From positions 558,001 through 622,000 of the forward strand of contig NZ_JAAVUV010000002.1 in NCBI RefSeq assembly GCF_018449635.1: 64,000 nt of DNA. The letters are read 5' to 3'. Each line of letters starts with the position of its first letter. Within the stretch, counting starts at the first letter, position 1. A program made the position numbers and the translations under genes. Below are positions 36,328 through 44,887 of this stretch, piece after piece. This DNA comes from Caballeronia sp. dw_276. Its GTDB lineage: Bacteria > Pseudomonadota > Gammaproteobacteria > Burkholderiales > Burkholderiaceae. Below the pieces are notes generated by a model, which made no database searches, was not told the origin of the DNA, and was given only the letters and a program-made list of their open reading frames with translations.

Positions 36328-38168
36328 AATCCGCCCCCCGGCGCCCAGCGCATGATTTCGCCACGCGTCGCGCTCCTGACTACGGTCTCCGTGAACGAGT
36401 TCAGCGACACGTATTGCGTAAAGAAGCGCGCTAGCACCGCGCCGAACAGAAACGCGCTTGCGCCTTCGAAGCCGGTTTCATCGATAAGCAGGTTGATCTC
36501 GAGGCCTCGTCCAAACACGATCGGTCCCCGCGATGGCAAACGACGCGTAACCGGATGTGTATCGATGGAACGAAGGCCGTCGATCTGACGCACCGCCGCG
36601 CCGTCGCCGGCGGGCGCGTAGAGGCCGAGCAAATCGCGCATTGCCTGCGCGCCTTGACCCTCGTTGCCATCCACAAGCGACGCATAGTTAAGGGACAAGT
36701 GGCTCAGCAAGCGCCACGCAACCGGACCCTCTGCGTACGATGGCAACGGCCGGCTCGGACCGCCGACGCAACGCGCGCTGAGCACGGGCACTTCCAGATC
36801 GACGGTGAAATCGGTCGCCGTATCGCCGAGCGGCATGGTCAGCGTCAGGTCGCGGTTGGTGCACAAGACGCTTAGCCCAAGTTGATGAAGCTCGCCCGGG
36901 TATGGCGCGTCGGTTGTATCGACCAGAGCGATGAACGTCTCGCTGCCAAGGTAATTCGAGCGCACGCCGCGTTCGTTTTGTCGCGATGAAGGCGGTCGTT
37001 TCTCACGGCGCACCTGGTAAAACGCGCCGTCGCCCGAGTCGGGAATGCCCATGTCGCGCGCGCGATAAAACGGCTGGAAGGGCAGTTCGGCGCCGCCGCC
37101 TGCGCGGTATCCGGTCACGCCTTGAATCTGATAGACCTCGAAGTCCATCGGCCGCGTGCGGTCCACCACAACGTGATGCTCGAACTGATCGCCAATCACC
37201 GCAATGCGGTCGGCGCGGCGGGGAAACAGGTTGATGCACGGCGTGCAGTGAAGGGCGAAGTGCGACGCATCGACGAGTTGTTCAAGCGTCTGATCCGCAC
37301 GCGAGAGCAATACGATCAACTCGATTTCATCGCTGTTGCAACGAGCCATGTCCGGTTGGAGTCCGTCGATGGAAACGAACATGAAGCGCTGTGAAAACGC
37401 GAAATACTCCTGCAACAAGCGATACCCGGGAAACGACTGGCCGCTCACTGGAAGCAAGGCTTCGTCGTCGGAGAAGCCGAGCGGTCGAATAGACGATGCG
37501 GGCAACAACTTTCCTTCAACAACTACGCCAAGCGTTGAACCAAGCAGCAACTCATATAAACGCGCCGGCAAACCCTCTCCGCCGCGCAAATAAAACGGCA
37601 AATTATCGAGCGAAATATCGCTGATTTTTTGATTGTTCAGCGCACGCAAACGCAGGCGCAACCCCGCCTTCACGCCGCGTGGCAACGCTACGTCAACGCC
37701 TGTGAGCGTGCCTGTATGCGTGAACAAACGCGCTTCAATCAATTCGATGGGCCACATCGTCATTGCATGCGCGGTACGAAATTCACAGCGCGTGGAACTC
37801 TCGCCATCTAGCCGTCCATGCAAGGCCGTACCGCGTGGGACCTGGACGCCATCGGCGAGTGACGGATGTGTCATGTCGGGCTGCACTTCCACGATCGTCA
37901 TTGCCGGCGTCGGTGCGAGATAGTGCGGATAGACCAGCTCTGCAAGATGTTGCGTGAAGCGTGGAAACTCGGCATCGATTTTCATCTGCACGCGCGCGGA
38001 GAGAAAGCTGAAGCCTTCCAGCAAGCGCTCAACATATGGATCTGCGCATTCGAAACTTTCAAGCCCGAGGCGTCCCGCGACCTTCGGGAATTCCTTCGCG
38101 AATTCCCCGCCCATCTCGCGGACGTGCTGAAGCTCCTGGCTGTAATACTCGATCAGTTTTGGATTCAT
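36312..38168 (-). CDS. tssF: type VI secretion baseplate protein TssF
   Basis: The 618-residue TssF (VasA/ImpG) starts MNPKLIEYYSQELQHVREMGGEFAKEFPKVAGRLGL, a textbook TssF beginning. Downstream are SFLSARVQMKIDAEFPRFT, YPHYLAPTPAMTIV, CTPCINLFPRRADRI and GRGLEINLLIDE near the end. It is a wedge component of the baseplate. The overlap with tssG and the 24-bp gap to tssE place it in the same operon. A 5'-truncated second copy lies at 48688-49494. Confidence 0.95.
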   Translation of the reverse strand: MNPKLIEYYSQELQHVREMGGEFAKEFPKVAGRLGLESFECADPYVERLLEGFSFLSARVQMKIDAEFPRFTQHLAELVYPHYLAPTPAMTIVEVQPDMTHPSLADGVQVPRGTALHGRLDGESSTRCEFRTAHAMTMWPIELIEARLFTHTGTLTGVDVALPRGVKAGLRLRLRALNNQKISDISLDNLPFYLRGGEGLPARLYELLLGSTLGVVVEGKLLPASSIRPLGFSDDEALLPVSGQSFPGYRLLQEYFAFSQRFMFVSIDGLQPDMARCNSDEIELIVLLSRADQTLEQLVDASHFALHCTPCINLFPRRADRIAVIGDQFEHHVVVDRTRPMDFEVYQIQGVTGYRAGGGAELPFQPFYRARDMGIPDSGDGAFYQVRREKRPPSSRQNERGVRSNYLGSETFIALVDTTDAPYPGELHQLGLSVLCTNRDLTLTMPLGDTATDFTVDLEVPVLSARCVGGPSRPLPSYAEGPVAWRLLSHLSLNYASLVDGNEGQGAQAMRDLLGLYAPAGDGAAVRQIDGLRSIDTHPVTRRLPSRGPIVFGRGLEINLLIDETGFEGASAFLFGAVLARFFTQYVSLNSFTETVVRSATRGEIMRWAPGGGLCKTL

Positions 38169-38192
38169 GGTCGGGGTCGGTTATGACGCGAT

Positions 38193-38723
38193 TCAGTTCG
38201 CACCGGCTTGTTCGGACACGTTGACCTTCCCTGCTTCGAGGTCGAGTTCGGTCCGCAGATATAGGCGTTCGGGTACGGGGTGCGCGTGCAGATCCCCTTC
38301 AACGATGAACGCAATCGCGTTGTGTTGACCGGTCGTTACGCCGGACTGCACCGCGCGCACGCGCAACGTGCCTGGAATGATTCGTGGCTCGAACGCACGG
38401 ATGGTGTCCGCCATCAGGCGCTCGATCTGCACGATGTCCACATTGGATGCGCTCTTGCCGGCAAGATCGGAGAACCCGAAATTCAGCACCGAGTTCGCGA
38501 CATGCGGGAAATGCCCAATCTCCTGCGATGCGGATATTCCCTGCGCATTCAAAAGCCATCCGAGATCGCGCATCACGCTCTGTCGCAACGCACGTGCAGA
38601 ACTCGCACGTTGCTCCCGCACTTCGCGGGTGGCATCGCGATCGTGATCGGTCAGGCGTTCGAGCAATGAGGGCTGGATGCGTCCCGCGTTGCGCGCGATC
38701 GTCGGCGGCTTCGTCACAATCAC
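38193..38723 (-). CDS. tssE: type VI secretion baseplate protein TssE
   Basis: The 176-residue gp25-like protein has SLLERLTD near the N-terminus, VMRDLGWLLNAQ, SVLNFGFSDLAG and the conserved FEPRIIPGTLRV. TssE links the sheath to the baseplate. Its ATG overlaps the hcp stop by 4 bp. It is slightly longer than usual because of an N-terminal extension. A second TssE, from another T6SS lineage, is at 50236-50658. Confidence 0.92.
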   Translation of the reverse strand: MIVTKPPTIARNAGRIQPSLLERLTDHDRDATREVREQRASSARALRQSVMRDLGWLLNAQGISASQEIGHFPHVANSVLNFGFSDLAGKSASNVDIVQIERLMADTIRAFEPRIIPGTLRVRAVQSGVTTGQHNAIAFIVEGDLHAHPVPERLYLRTELDLEAGKVNVSEQAGAN

Positions 38724-39211
38724 GCTTCCGCGTTAGCAGGAATGTTCCACTTGCTTTCTACCACGCCGCCGAGCGCCGAGCCCGACGTCGGATCTTGCTG
38801 CTGATAACTCACGTGGAATTTTTCGAAGTTGAGCGTCACGGTTTCCGTGAAACGATCCTCACCGTCCGAACCACCCGTCGAGTAATTCGTGACCAGCACT
38901 TTTTCCAATTCGATGATGTAGTACTCGAGCGGCTTCGTTCCGCCGGCCTTGCGTACCGTCAGCTTGCCGGTCGGATAATGCTTGCCGGTCGTGCAGGCCG
39001 TGACTATGGACGGCGTCGAGCGGTCGGTGTATTTGGTGACCGACAGGTCGTGGACCGCAACCTTGCCGCCGCCACCACCCGTACCCAGGTGCATCGTCCC
39101 GGACTGGCTCATGCCCCAGCTCCACGAGAGGATGTCGATCTCGTCCTTATGCACCGAATCCAGCGATTCGCCTTTGACTGTACCGAGATCCAAGAAAATA
39201 TCGACTGCCAT
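38720..39211 (-). CDS. hcp: type VI secretion tube protein Hcp (TssD)
   Basis: The 163-residue Hcp forms the inner tube (MAVDIFLDLGTVKGESLD, ILSWSWGMSQSGTMH, VHDLSVTKYTDRSTPSI, VTLNFEKFHVSYQQQ). AGGAAA lies upstream of the start. A 68-bp gap separates it from tssC and holds a small CGGG-CTCGA-CCCG hairpin. That may set the relative amount of hcp mRNA by processing or partial termination. The C-terminal extra residues are short and carry no effector domain. Confidence 0.96.
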   Translation of the reverse strand: MAVDIFLDLGTVKGESLDSVHKDEIDILSWSWGMSQSGTMHLGTGGGGGKVAVHDLSVTKYTDRSTPSIVTACTTGKHYPTGKLTVRKAGGTKPLEYYIIELEKVLVTNYSTGGSDGEDRFTETVTLNFEKFHVSYQQQDPTSGSALGGVVESKWNIPANAEA

Positions 39212-39279
39212 GATTTGGTTTCCTAAATAGGTTATTGCGATTGAACAAACGTTCGGGTCGAGCCCGGGACCAAATAAAG

Positions 39280-40797
39280 TTACGCGGCCTTGGCTGAGGG
39301 CAGCTTCGATACAAGGCGCAACGAAACCGTAAGACCTTCGAGTTGATAATGCGGACGCAAGAAGAACTTCGATGTGTAGTAACCCGGATTGCCCTCCACT
39401 TCTTCCACAACCACCTCGGCAGCTGCGAGCGGACGGCGCGCCTTGGTCAACTCCGACGAATTCTCAGGATCGCCATCGACGTACTGGAGAATCCAGTCCT
39501 GCAGCCAGCGCTGCATATCGTCCTTCTCCTTGAAACTGCCGACCTTGTCGCGCGCAATGCACTTCAGGTAATGCGCAAAGCGGCTGCAAGCGAAGAGATA
39601 CGGCAAGCGCGCTGCAAGGTTTGCGTTGGCGGTTGCATCCGGATCTTCGTATTCGACCGGCTTGTTCAACGACTGCGCGCCAATGAATGCAGCAAAGTCC
39701 GAGTTCTTCTTGTGCACCAGCGGCATGAAACCGTTCTTCGCGAGTTCAGCTTCACGACGATCGCTGATCGCGATTTCGGTCGGGCACTTCATGTCGACAC
39801 CACCGTCATCGGTCGGGAATGCGTGCACCGGCAGGTTCTCCACCGCGCCGCCCGACTCAATACCTCGAATCCGCGAGCACCATCCATAGGTCTTGAACGA
39901 GCGGTTGATATTCACGGCCATTGCATAGGCTGCATTTGCCCAAGCGTATTTCGATGCATCCGCGCCAGCCGTATCTTCTTCAAAATCGAACTCTTCAACC
40001 GGGCTCGTCTTTGCGCCATAAGGCGTGCGTGCAAGGAACCTCGGCATGGCCAAGCCGATATAACGCGAATCATCCGAGTCGCGCAGCGAACGCCATGCGG
40101 CGTGCTCCGGCGTCTGGAAGATCTTGGTCAGGTCGCGGGGGTTGGCGAGCTCCTGCCAAGAGTCCATCAGCATTACGGCCGGGTCGGCCCCAGCGATAAA
40201 CGGTGCGTGCGCTGCCGCCGAAATCTTGCCCATCTGCGTGAGGAAATCCACGTCCGGGCCGCTGTTATCGAAGTAATAATCTGCCACCAGCGCACCATAA
40301 GGCTCGCCGCCGAACTGACCGTACTCTTCTTCATAAAGCTTCTTGAAGAGCGGACTTTGATCCCATGCAACGCCCTTGTACTTGCGCAACGATCGATGCA
40401 AATCGTTCTTCGAAATGTTCAGCACGCGCAGCTTGAGCGTCTCGTCGCTTTCGGTGTTCGTCACGAGATAATGCAGGCCGCGCCACGCGCTTTCGAGTTG
40501 CTGGAATTGCTCGGTATGCAGGATCACGTTCACTTGAGCGCTGAGCTTTTCATCGATCTTCGCAATCAGCGATTCGATGGTCGCAAGCGCGTCGTCGGAT
40601 ACGAGATGCGTGTCTTGCAGGACTTGTTCCGCAAGCGTGCGAACTGCGGTTTCCACCGCTTCCTTGGCTTTATCTGTGCGTGGCTTGAACGCCTTTTGCA
40701 GCAGGCGCCCGAACTCGCCGGACGCATCCGCCTCGGTTGTCTGCGTCTCTTGCAGGTTGCTTGTCTGCTGTTGCATGTTGTCGCTGGCATCTGCCAT
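39280..40797 (-). CDS. tssC: type VI secretion sheath protein TssC (VipB)
   Basis: The 505-residue sheath large subunit includes ILHTEQFQQLESAWRGLHYLV, ALVADYYFDNSGPDV, DSDDSRYIGLAMPRFLARTPYG, CSRIRGIESGGAVENLP and the C-terminal DWILQYVD ... YYTSKFFLRPHYQLEGLTVSLRLVS. It assembles with TssB into the contractile sheath that ClpV recycles. A 48-bp gap separates it from tssB. Confidence 0.97.
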   Translation of the reverse strand: MADASDNMQQQTSNLQETQTTEADASGEFGRLLQKAFKPRTDKAKEAVETAVRTLAEQVLQDTHLVSDDALATIESLIAKIDEKLSAQVNVILHTEQFQQLESAWRGLHYLVTNTESDETLKLRVLNISKNDLHRSLRKYKGVAWDQSPLFKKLYEEEYGQFGGEPYGALVADYYFDNSGPDVDFLTQMGKISAAAHAPFIAGADPAVMLMDSWQELANPRDLTKIFQTPEHAAWRSLRDSDDSRYIGLAMPRFLARTPYGAKTSPVEEFDFEEDTAGADASKYAWANAAYAMAVNINRSFKTYGWCSRIRGIESGGAVENLPVHAFPTDDGGVDMKCPTEIAISDRREAELAKNGFMPLVHKKNSDFAAFIGAQSLNKPVEYEDPDATANANLAARLPYLFACSRFAHYLKCIARDKVGSFKEKDDMQRWLQDWILQYVDGDPENSSELTKARRPLAAAEVVVEEVEGNPGYYTSKFFLRPHYQLEGLTVSLRLVSKLPSAKAA

Positions 40798-40845
40798 GAT
40801 CGGTCCTCGTGGCTTACTGATTGATAGGGATCCAAACGCGCGAGA

Positions 40846-41346
40846 TCACTCTTGCGGCTTGGGCGCAGAAGCTAGCGCGCTGAGAAGAGCCGGGTCGTCC
40901 AGCAGTTTGCTGACCAGCTTTTCGGCATCGGTTTTGCCGTCCATATAGGTCAGCAGGTTCTGCAACTGGCTGCGTGCTTCGAGTAATTTCGCAAGCGGCT
41001 CGACCTTGCGGGCGATCGCTGCGGGCGAGAAGTCGTCCATGCTTTCGAAGGTCATGTCCACGCCCATCTTGCCGTTGCCCGTCAGCGTGTTCTCGACCTG
41101 CATGGCGACGCGCGGCTTCATGGAACGCAGGCGTTCGTCGAAGTTGTCGATGTCGATTTCGAGGAACTTGCGATCCGCCACCGGTTGCAACGATTCCTCG
41201 GGCGTACCCGACAAATCGGATAAAACGCCCATTACGAAAGGCAGATTGACCTTCTTCTCCGAGCCGTAAACTTCGACGTCGTATTCGATCTGCACGCGCG
41301 GCGCACGGTTGCGTGCGATGAATTTCTGACTGCTTTCCTTAGCCAT
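40846..41346 (-). CDS. tssB: type VI secretion sheath protein TssB (VipA)
   Basis: The 166-residue small sheath subunit has SSQKFIARNRAPRVQIEYDVE, the conserved LPFVMGVLSDLSG, RKFLEIDIDNFDERL and the ClpV-interaction region near the N-terminal half. It pairs with TssC. The gene lies 32 bp after the tssA stop. The length is normal. Confidence 0.96.
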   Translation of the reverse strand: MAKESSQKFIARNRAPRVQIEYDVEVYGSEKKVNLPFVMGVLSDLSGTPEESLQPVADRKFLEIDIDNFDERLRSMKPRVAMQVENTLTGNGKMGVDMTFESMDDFSPAAIARKVEPLAKLLEARSQLQNLLTYMDGKTDAEKLVSKLLDDPALLSALASAPKPQE

Positions 41347-41378
41347 CTTCCTGTTCTCCAGTGAATGAATTGAACGAG

Positions 41379-42440
41379 CTATTCGGGTGCCGACATGCCG
41401 GCCGCTCCAACTACGCTGGTCAGTTGAGCCAGCCCTTCGGGTGCAAGGTCCTTCAGCAAGTCGACGAACGACTTGTCGACCAGTCCTCGTGCGCGGTGCA
41501 AAAGTAGCGGCACGGGGCTGGAGGGTTCGTGGCGCGCGTAGTAGTCGCAGAGCCGGTCGAGCGTGGCGATTACATCGGCGCGTGTGGCGAGCTGGTTTGC
41601 TGCCGGCGCTGAGGCATTCGTCGCGGGCATTGTTTGTACGGGATCGAGCGCATCAGGTTCGGACGTTTTACCGATGCCCAGCTTTGCCAAACACTCACCA
41701 ACAAGCGCCTCGCCTCGCCGCAACGGCGTCTTCAACGCAACCAGGTCGAGCGCTTGCGCCATGCCGACGTGTTCCACCAGCACGGTCTCAATCCGCTCCG
41801 CATGCTCGAGTGCCGTGCTGAATGCAGCCTTGAGCAATACCGCGCGATCGATCGCGGCAGCAGTCGCCGCTTCAATTTCCGCAAGGCTCATGACCGTGCG
41901 CACAGCGGGTGGCGTCATCTCACCGGTTGCGTAGAACCACTCGCGCAACGTAACCGGCAACGTTTGCGATGGAAGCTGCGGCAATAACGGGGTATCGAGA
42001 AGCTCTCCAAGTACGCCCGATGTATCCACGAACGCCGCGAGTGCATTGATACGCGTGGTCGGATCGTTGCCGTCGTTGGCGTCGAGTTGCGGGTGTACGT
42101 GATTCCAATGGCGCTCCAGAAGGCCGCTTGCAAGCGCGAGTCCATCAGCGAGGCCAACCATGCCGACGATCGCAAGGCGTGCACGCGCCAGGAACGCGAC
42201 GACCCTCAAGTCACGGCTGCGCGACATCAGCTCCGCGCACAACGCGTTCGCCGCAGTCCAGTCGGCTGGTACGGCCGCGACAACGGTCTTGCCATATTCC
42301 GCTTCCGGCTTCCCGTTTACCGCATCTTCCAGCAGCCGGAACGACGGGTCGTATTCGAGATCCACACCGCACGCAAACTCTGCAGAGATGTCCTCAAGCC
42401 AGGCGGCCCATTCGATATGCGTGATGAAATCAGGTGTCAT
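41379..42440 (-). CDS. tssA: type VI secretion protein TssA
   Basis: The 353-residue ImpA-N family TssA has ISAEFACGVDLEYDPSFRLLEDAVNGKPE and DWTAANALCAELMSRSRDLRVVAFLARARL (the ImpA-N domain), then GLLERHWNHVHPQLDANDGNDP. The C-terminal half is short. TssA organises sheath polymerisation. ATG 42440 (MTPDFITH) is preferred; the frame runs on to 42509. It is the first gene of the operon, and the 292-bp region upstream must contain its promoter. Confidence 0.92.
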   Translation of the reverse strand: MTPDFITHIEWAAWLEDISAEFACGVDLEYDPSFRLLEDAVNGKPEAEYGKTVVAAVPADWTAANALCAELMSRSRDLRVVAFLARARLAIVGMVGLADGLALASGLLERHWNHVHPQLDANDGNDPTTRINALAAFVDTSGVLGELLDTPLLPQLPSQTLPVTLREWFYATGEMTPPAVRTVMSLAEIEAATAAAIDRAVLLKAAFSTALEHAERIETVLVEHVGMAQALDLVALKTPLRRGEALVGECLAKLGIGKTSEPDALDPVQTMPATNASAPAANQLATRADVIATLDRLCDYYARHEPSSPVPLLLHRARGLVDKSFVDLLKDLAPEGLAQLTSVVGAAGMSAPE

Positions 42441-42683
42441 GTGGGACTTCAGAACAGGTCGGTTAGGGAACTCGTTTAGGCGGCGATCAATGCGCCTCTT
42501 ACCTAACAAAACATCTTGAAGCGCGGTTTATTCCGGTTTGTTTTAACGCGCAATCTATTGAAAATGTTTCTGAATGAAACAAGAGTTTCCCGCGCGGCGG
42601 GAAGGAGGTATTCACGCGCGATTCAGTGCTCGGTTTTCACAGCCGGCCGTGATAAACCATCGGATTACTAAATTATTAAGACG
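42441..42683 (-). promoter_or_regulatory. upstream region of the T6SS operon with two inverted repeats
   Basis: There is no gene in this gap before tssA. It contains TGTTTC-TGAAT-GAAACA (42565-42581), immediately followed by TTCCCGC-GCG-GCGGGAA (42587-42603). Both look like operators or leader hairpins about 125-165 bp upstream of the tssA start. I found no sigma-54 promoter (TGGCAC-N5-TTGC) and no convincing sigma-70 promoter. Confidence 0.45.
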
Positions 42684-42715
42684 AAAAAAAGCGCGCCAGA
42701 TACCGGGCGCGCTTT
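42684..42715 (-). terminator. Rho-independent terminator after the YceI gene
   Basis: On the minus strand, AAAGCGCGCC, an 8-base loop and GGCGCGCTTT form a strong stem that ends in a run of seven T. It lies 18 bp past the YceI stop and shields the T6SS upstream region from read-through. Confidence 0.9.
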
Positions 42716-42732
42716 CAGGTACTGCACTTCGC

Positions 42733-43401
42733 TCATTGCGCTGCAGCGTGCGGCTCGTCCGCATCGAACTCCGCCTGAATCGCGACGTGCACGTCGTCGC
42801 CCACTGCGGGATACCACGTCGATAAACCAAACTGAGCGCGGCTGAAGTGACCATCGGCGGAAAAGCCGAGTGTTTCTTTTTTTGTCAGCGGATCTTTTGC
42901 ATGTCCATTGAACGTAACCGCAAGCGTCACCGGCCGTGTCGTGCCGCGTATGGTCAGGTCGCCGGTCAACTCGCCCTTTTGATCGCCCGTGCGTTTGAAC
43001 TGCGTGCTGACAAAATGAATGGTCGGGTACGTCTCCACGTTCAGCACGTCGGTGCCCTTGATCATCTTGTTGAGGATCGGGACGTTGGTGTCAAGACTAT
43101 TGGCATCGATCGTCGCCTCGACAGTACTTTGCTCCATGCCACCCGCGTTCCAGTTCAGCTGCGCATCGACTTTATCGAAGCGCATGACAAAGCGTGAATA
43201 CTTGAAGTGATCTACGTCGAAGCTGACGTTCCAGTGATGTTCGTCGAGCTTATAGCGCCCCGCCGGAACGCTGGCTTCATTCGGCGATACAGAATGCGTC
43301 ACCACGCTCAGCGCGGTGCACGCGGACAACGAGACCAATCCCGCCACGAGCAGTCCTGCCCGAAAGGTACGCAGGTTCGATAAGAATCTGGATCGCATCA
43401 T
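42733..43401 (-). CDS. YceI-family lipoprotein
   Basis: The 222-residue YceI-like protein has a lipobox (LVAGLVSLSAC) and a lipocalin-like beta barrel that binds polyisoprenoid-type lipids (YKLDEHHWNVSFDVDHFKYSRF, VEATIDANSLDTNVPILNKMIKGTDVLNVETYPTIHFVS, GDLTIRGTTRPVTLAVTFNG). ATG 43401 has AAGGA upstream; ATG 43416, next to the preceding stop, is also possible. It follows the DUF3455 gene with almost no gap and ends at a strong terminator. Its role in the envelope is unproven. Confidence 0.85.
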   Translation of the reverse strand: MMRSRFLSNLRTFRAGLLVAGLVSLSACTALSVVTHSVSPNEASVPAGRYKLDEHHWNVSFDVDHFKYSRFVMRFDKVDAQLNWNAGGMEQSTVEATIDANSLDTNVPILNKMIKGTDVLNVETYPTIHFVSTQFKRTGDQKGELTGDLTIRGTTRPVTLAVTFNGHAKDPLTKKETLGFSADGHFSRAQFGLSTWYPAVGDDVHVAIQAEFDADEPHAAAQ

Positions 43402-43417
43402 GGCTGTCCTTGTCATG

Positions 43418-43921
43418 CTATTTGTAGAAGACGTAGTTCGCGATATACGGAGAACTGCCCGTCTGGTGTTCCGACGTACATGCACTTGCGGGCATCAGGC
43501 CGCCAACGGTATTGATGCGCTGGACATAACGAATGCTGGACAGGGTACCGCTTGCGCCTGTGCTGTGCGTTTCGAGCAACAACTGCGGAATGCTTTCAGT
43601 CGTATTGCTGGGCGTTTGCGCGAGCACGTGTCCGACTATACGACTTCCATCATCCGCCTGCCACGACGGTCCGGCCGCATGCTTGATCACGGCTTGGCCG
43701 CTGGGATCGTAGAGCGTTGCGAGCGGGCTCTTGAATATCCACGCAAGCTGATGCTGGGCATCGACCTCGCACGAATAGATCTGCACGCCGGAAGCGGTCG
43801 TCGATATAACCTGCTCCGCTTGCGGGGGGTCAATGGATGACGCAGCGGATGCGGCCGAACACGCCGCGATCGCCGAAACAAAAAACGCGGCGCGCATGGA
43901 AAGACTGGACAGAATGGACAT
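43418..43921 (-). CDS. exported DUF3455 protein
   Basis: The 167-residue protein has a signal peptide (MRAAFFVSAIAACSAASAA) and a DUF3455-like body (QVISTTASGVQIYSCEVDAQHQLAWIFKSPLATLYDPSGQAVIKHAAGPSWQ region, and PASACTSEHQTGSSPYIANYVFYK). Its function is unknown. It is probably a periplasmic or surface protein. It sits between a Tat-exported superoxide dismutase and a YceI lipoprotein on the same strand, and the three may be co-transcribed. Confidence 0.82.
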   Translation of the reverse strand: MSILSSLSMRAAFFVSAIAACSAASAASSIDPPQAEQVISTTASGVQIYSCEVDAQHQLAWIFKSPLATLYDPSGQAVIKHAAGPSWQADDGSRIVGHVLAQTPSNTTESIPQLLLETHSTGASGTLSSIRYVQRINTVGGLMPASACTSEHQTGSSPYIANYVFYK

Positions 43922-44006
43922 GGAATTCCCGCTTGAATGATTCACTGTGAACTGCAAGCCACGCGTCTGGCAAGATGCATTAGGTTGCTTGCGGCGCCAT
44001 ACACGA

Positions 44007-44750
44007 TCAAATTCGATCCAGATTGGCCGATGCGAATGCCCAGTTCAAATGCTGCGAAACCGTGGCGACCAGATAGTCGGGACGGCGATTCTGATAGTCC
44101 AGGTAATACGCATGTTCCCATACGTCCACCGTCAAGAGGGGTGCAAGCCCGCGCGTGAACGGTGTTTCCGCGTTGCTCGTCTTGACCACGGCAAGCTCGC
44201 CCTGGTCCACGACGAGCCATCCCCAACCACTGCCAAATTGCGATGCCGAAGTCGCAACCAGCGCCTTCGTCAGCGCTTCGACGGAACCAAATTTGCGCAC
44301 GATGGCCGCCTGCAATTTTTCGCTAGGCTGCGTCGCAACAGGGCTCAGGGAATTCCAGTAGAAGTTATGGTTCCACGCTTGCGCAGCGTTGTTGAAAACA
44401 TCGGAGAGATTCGGCTGATCGTGCGTTTGCATGATCAACTGTTCGAGCGACGCCTGAGCCAACGGCGTGCCGGCCAGCAACTTGTGCAGATTGTCGAAAT
44501 ACGCACGATGATGCTTGCCGTAATGAAATCCGATAGTACGTGCCGAGATCACCGGCTCAAGCGCATTTTCCGCGTAAGGAAGCGGCGGCAAGGTTTGCGG
44601 CGACGACCCCAGATAAGCCGGCACAGTGCCGAGCGTCGGTTTGGCATCGGCTGGCGCAGCGCCGAAAGCCAGCTTCGATAACGCCGCGCCAGCCGATGCC
44701 AGCGTTCCGGTTGCAATCAGACGGCGGCGGGAAATGAGCGAATTGAGCAT
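44007..44750 (-). CDS. superoxide dismutase (Fe/Mn), Tat-exported
   Basis: The 247-residue Fe/Mn superoxide dismutase has metal ligands in HYGKHHRAYFDNL, QAWNHNFYW and DVWEHAYYLDY, with LPPLPYAENALEP before the first. The N-terminus MLNSLISRRRLIATGTL is a twin-arginine signal, so the enzyme should be exported folded. This is unusual for Fe/Mn superoxide dismutases, which are mostly cytosolic. ATG 44750 begins the signal. The gene lies downstream of acdS, behind a 34-bp palindrome. Confidence 0.88.
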   Translation of the reverse strand: MLNSLISRRRLIATGTLASAGAALSKLAFGAAPADAKPTLGTVPAYLGSSPQTLPPLPYAENALEPVISARTIGFHYGKHHRAYFDNLHKLLAGTPLAQASLEQLIMQTHDQPNLSDVFNNAAQAWNHNFYWNSLSPVATQPSEKLQAAIVRKFGSVEALTKALVATSASQFGSGWGWLVVDQGELAVVKTSNAETPFTRGLAPLLTVDVWEHAYYLDYQNRRPDYLVATVSQHLNWAFASANLDRI

Positions 44751-44853
44751 TGGTGGAACCCGTATGTGTGGAGTGGTTGCAGCCGTTACCGTTTGTGGTT
44801 TCTCCTGGCTGCTTTTGACACAACACCTCATGTCCCGGGTCTATTCCGTCGAT

Positions 44854-44887
44854 GGGTTAAAACGGTTAGCGCTAACGCGTTTAACCC
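44854..44887. promoter_or_regulatory. 34-bp palindrome centred on GTTAGCGCTAAC
   Basis: The arms GGGTTAAAACGGTTAGC and GCTAACGCGTTTAACCC mirror each other except for a two-base swap. The perfect core GTTAGCGCTAAC is the typical shape of a LacI-family operator. It overlaps the acdS stop and lies 104-137 bp upstream of the sod start. It has no T-run, so an operator is more likely than a terminator. Confidence 0.6.

Noticed and set aside
42441..42683. Sigma-54 promoter for the T6SS operon
   Set aside because: No TGGCAC-N5-TTGC element was found on the minus strand in the gap.
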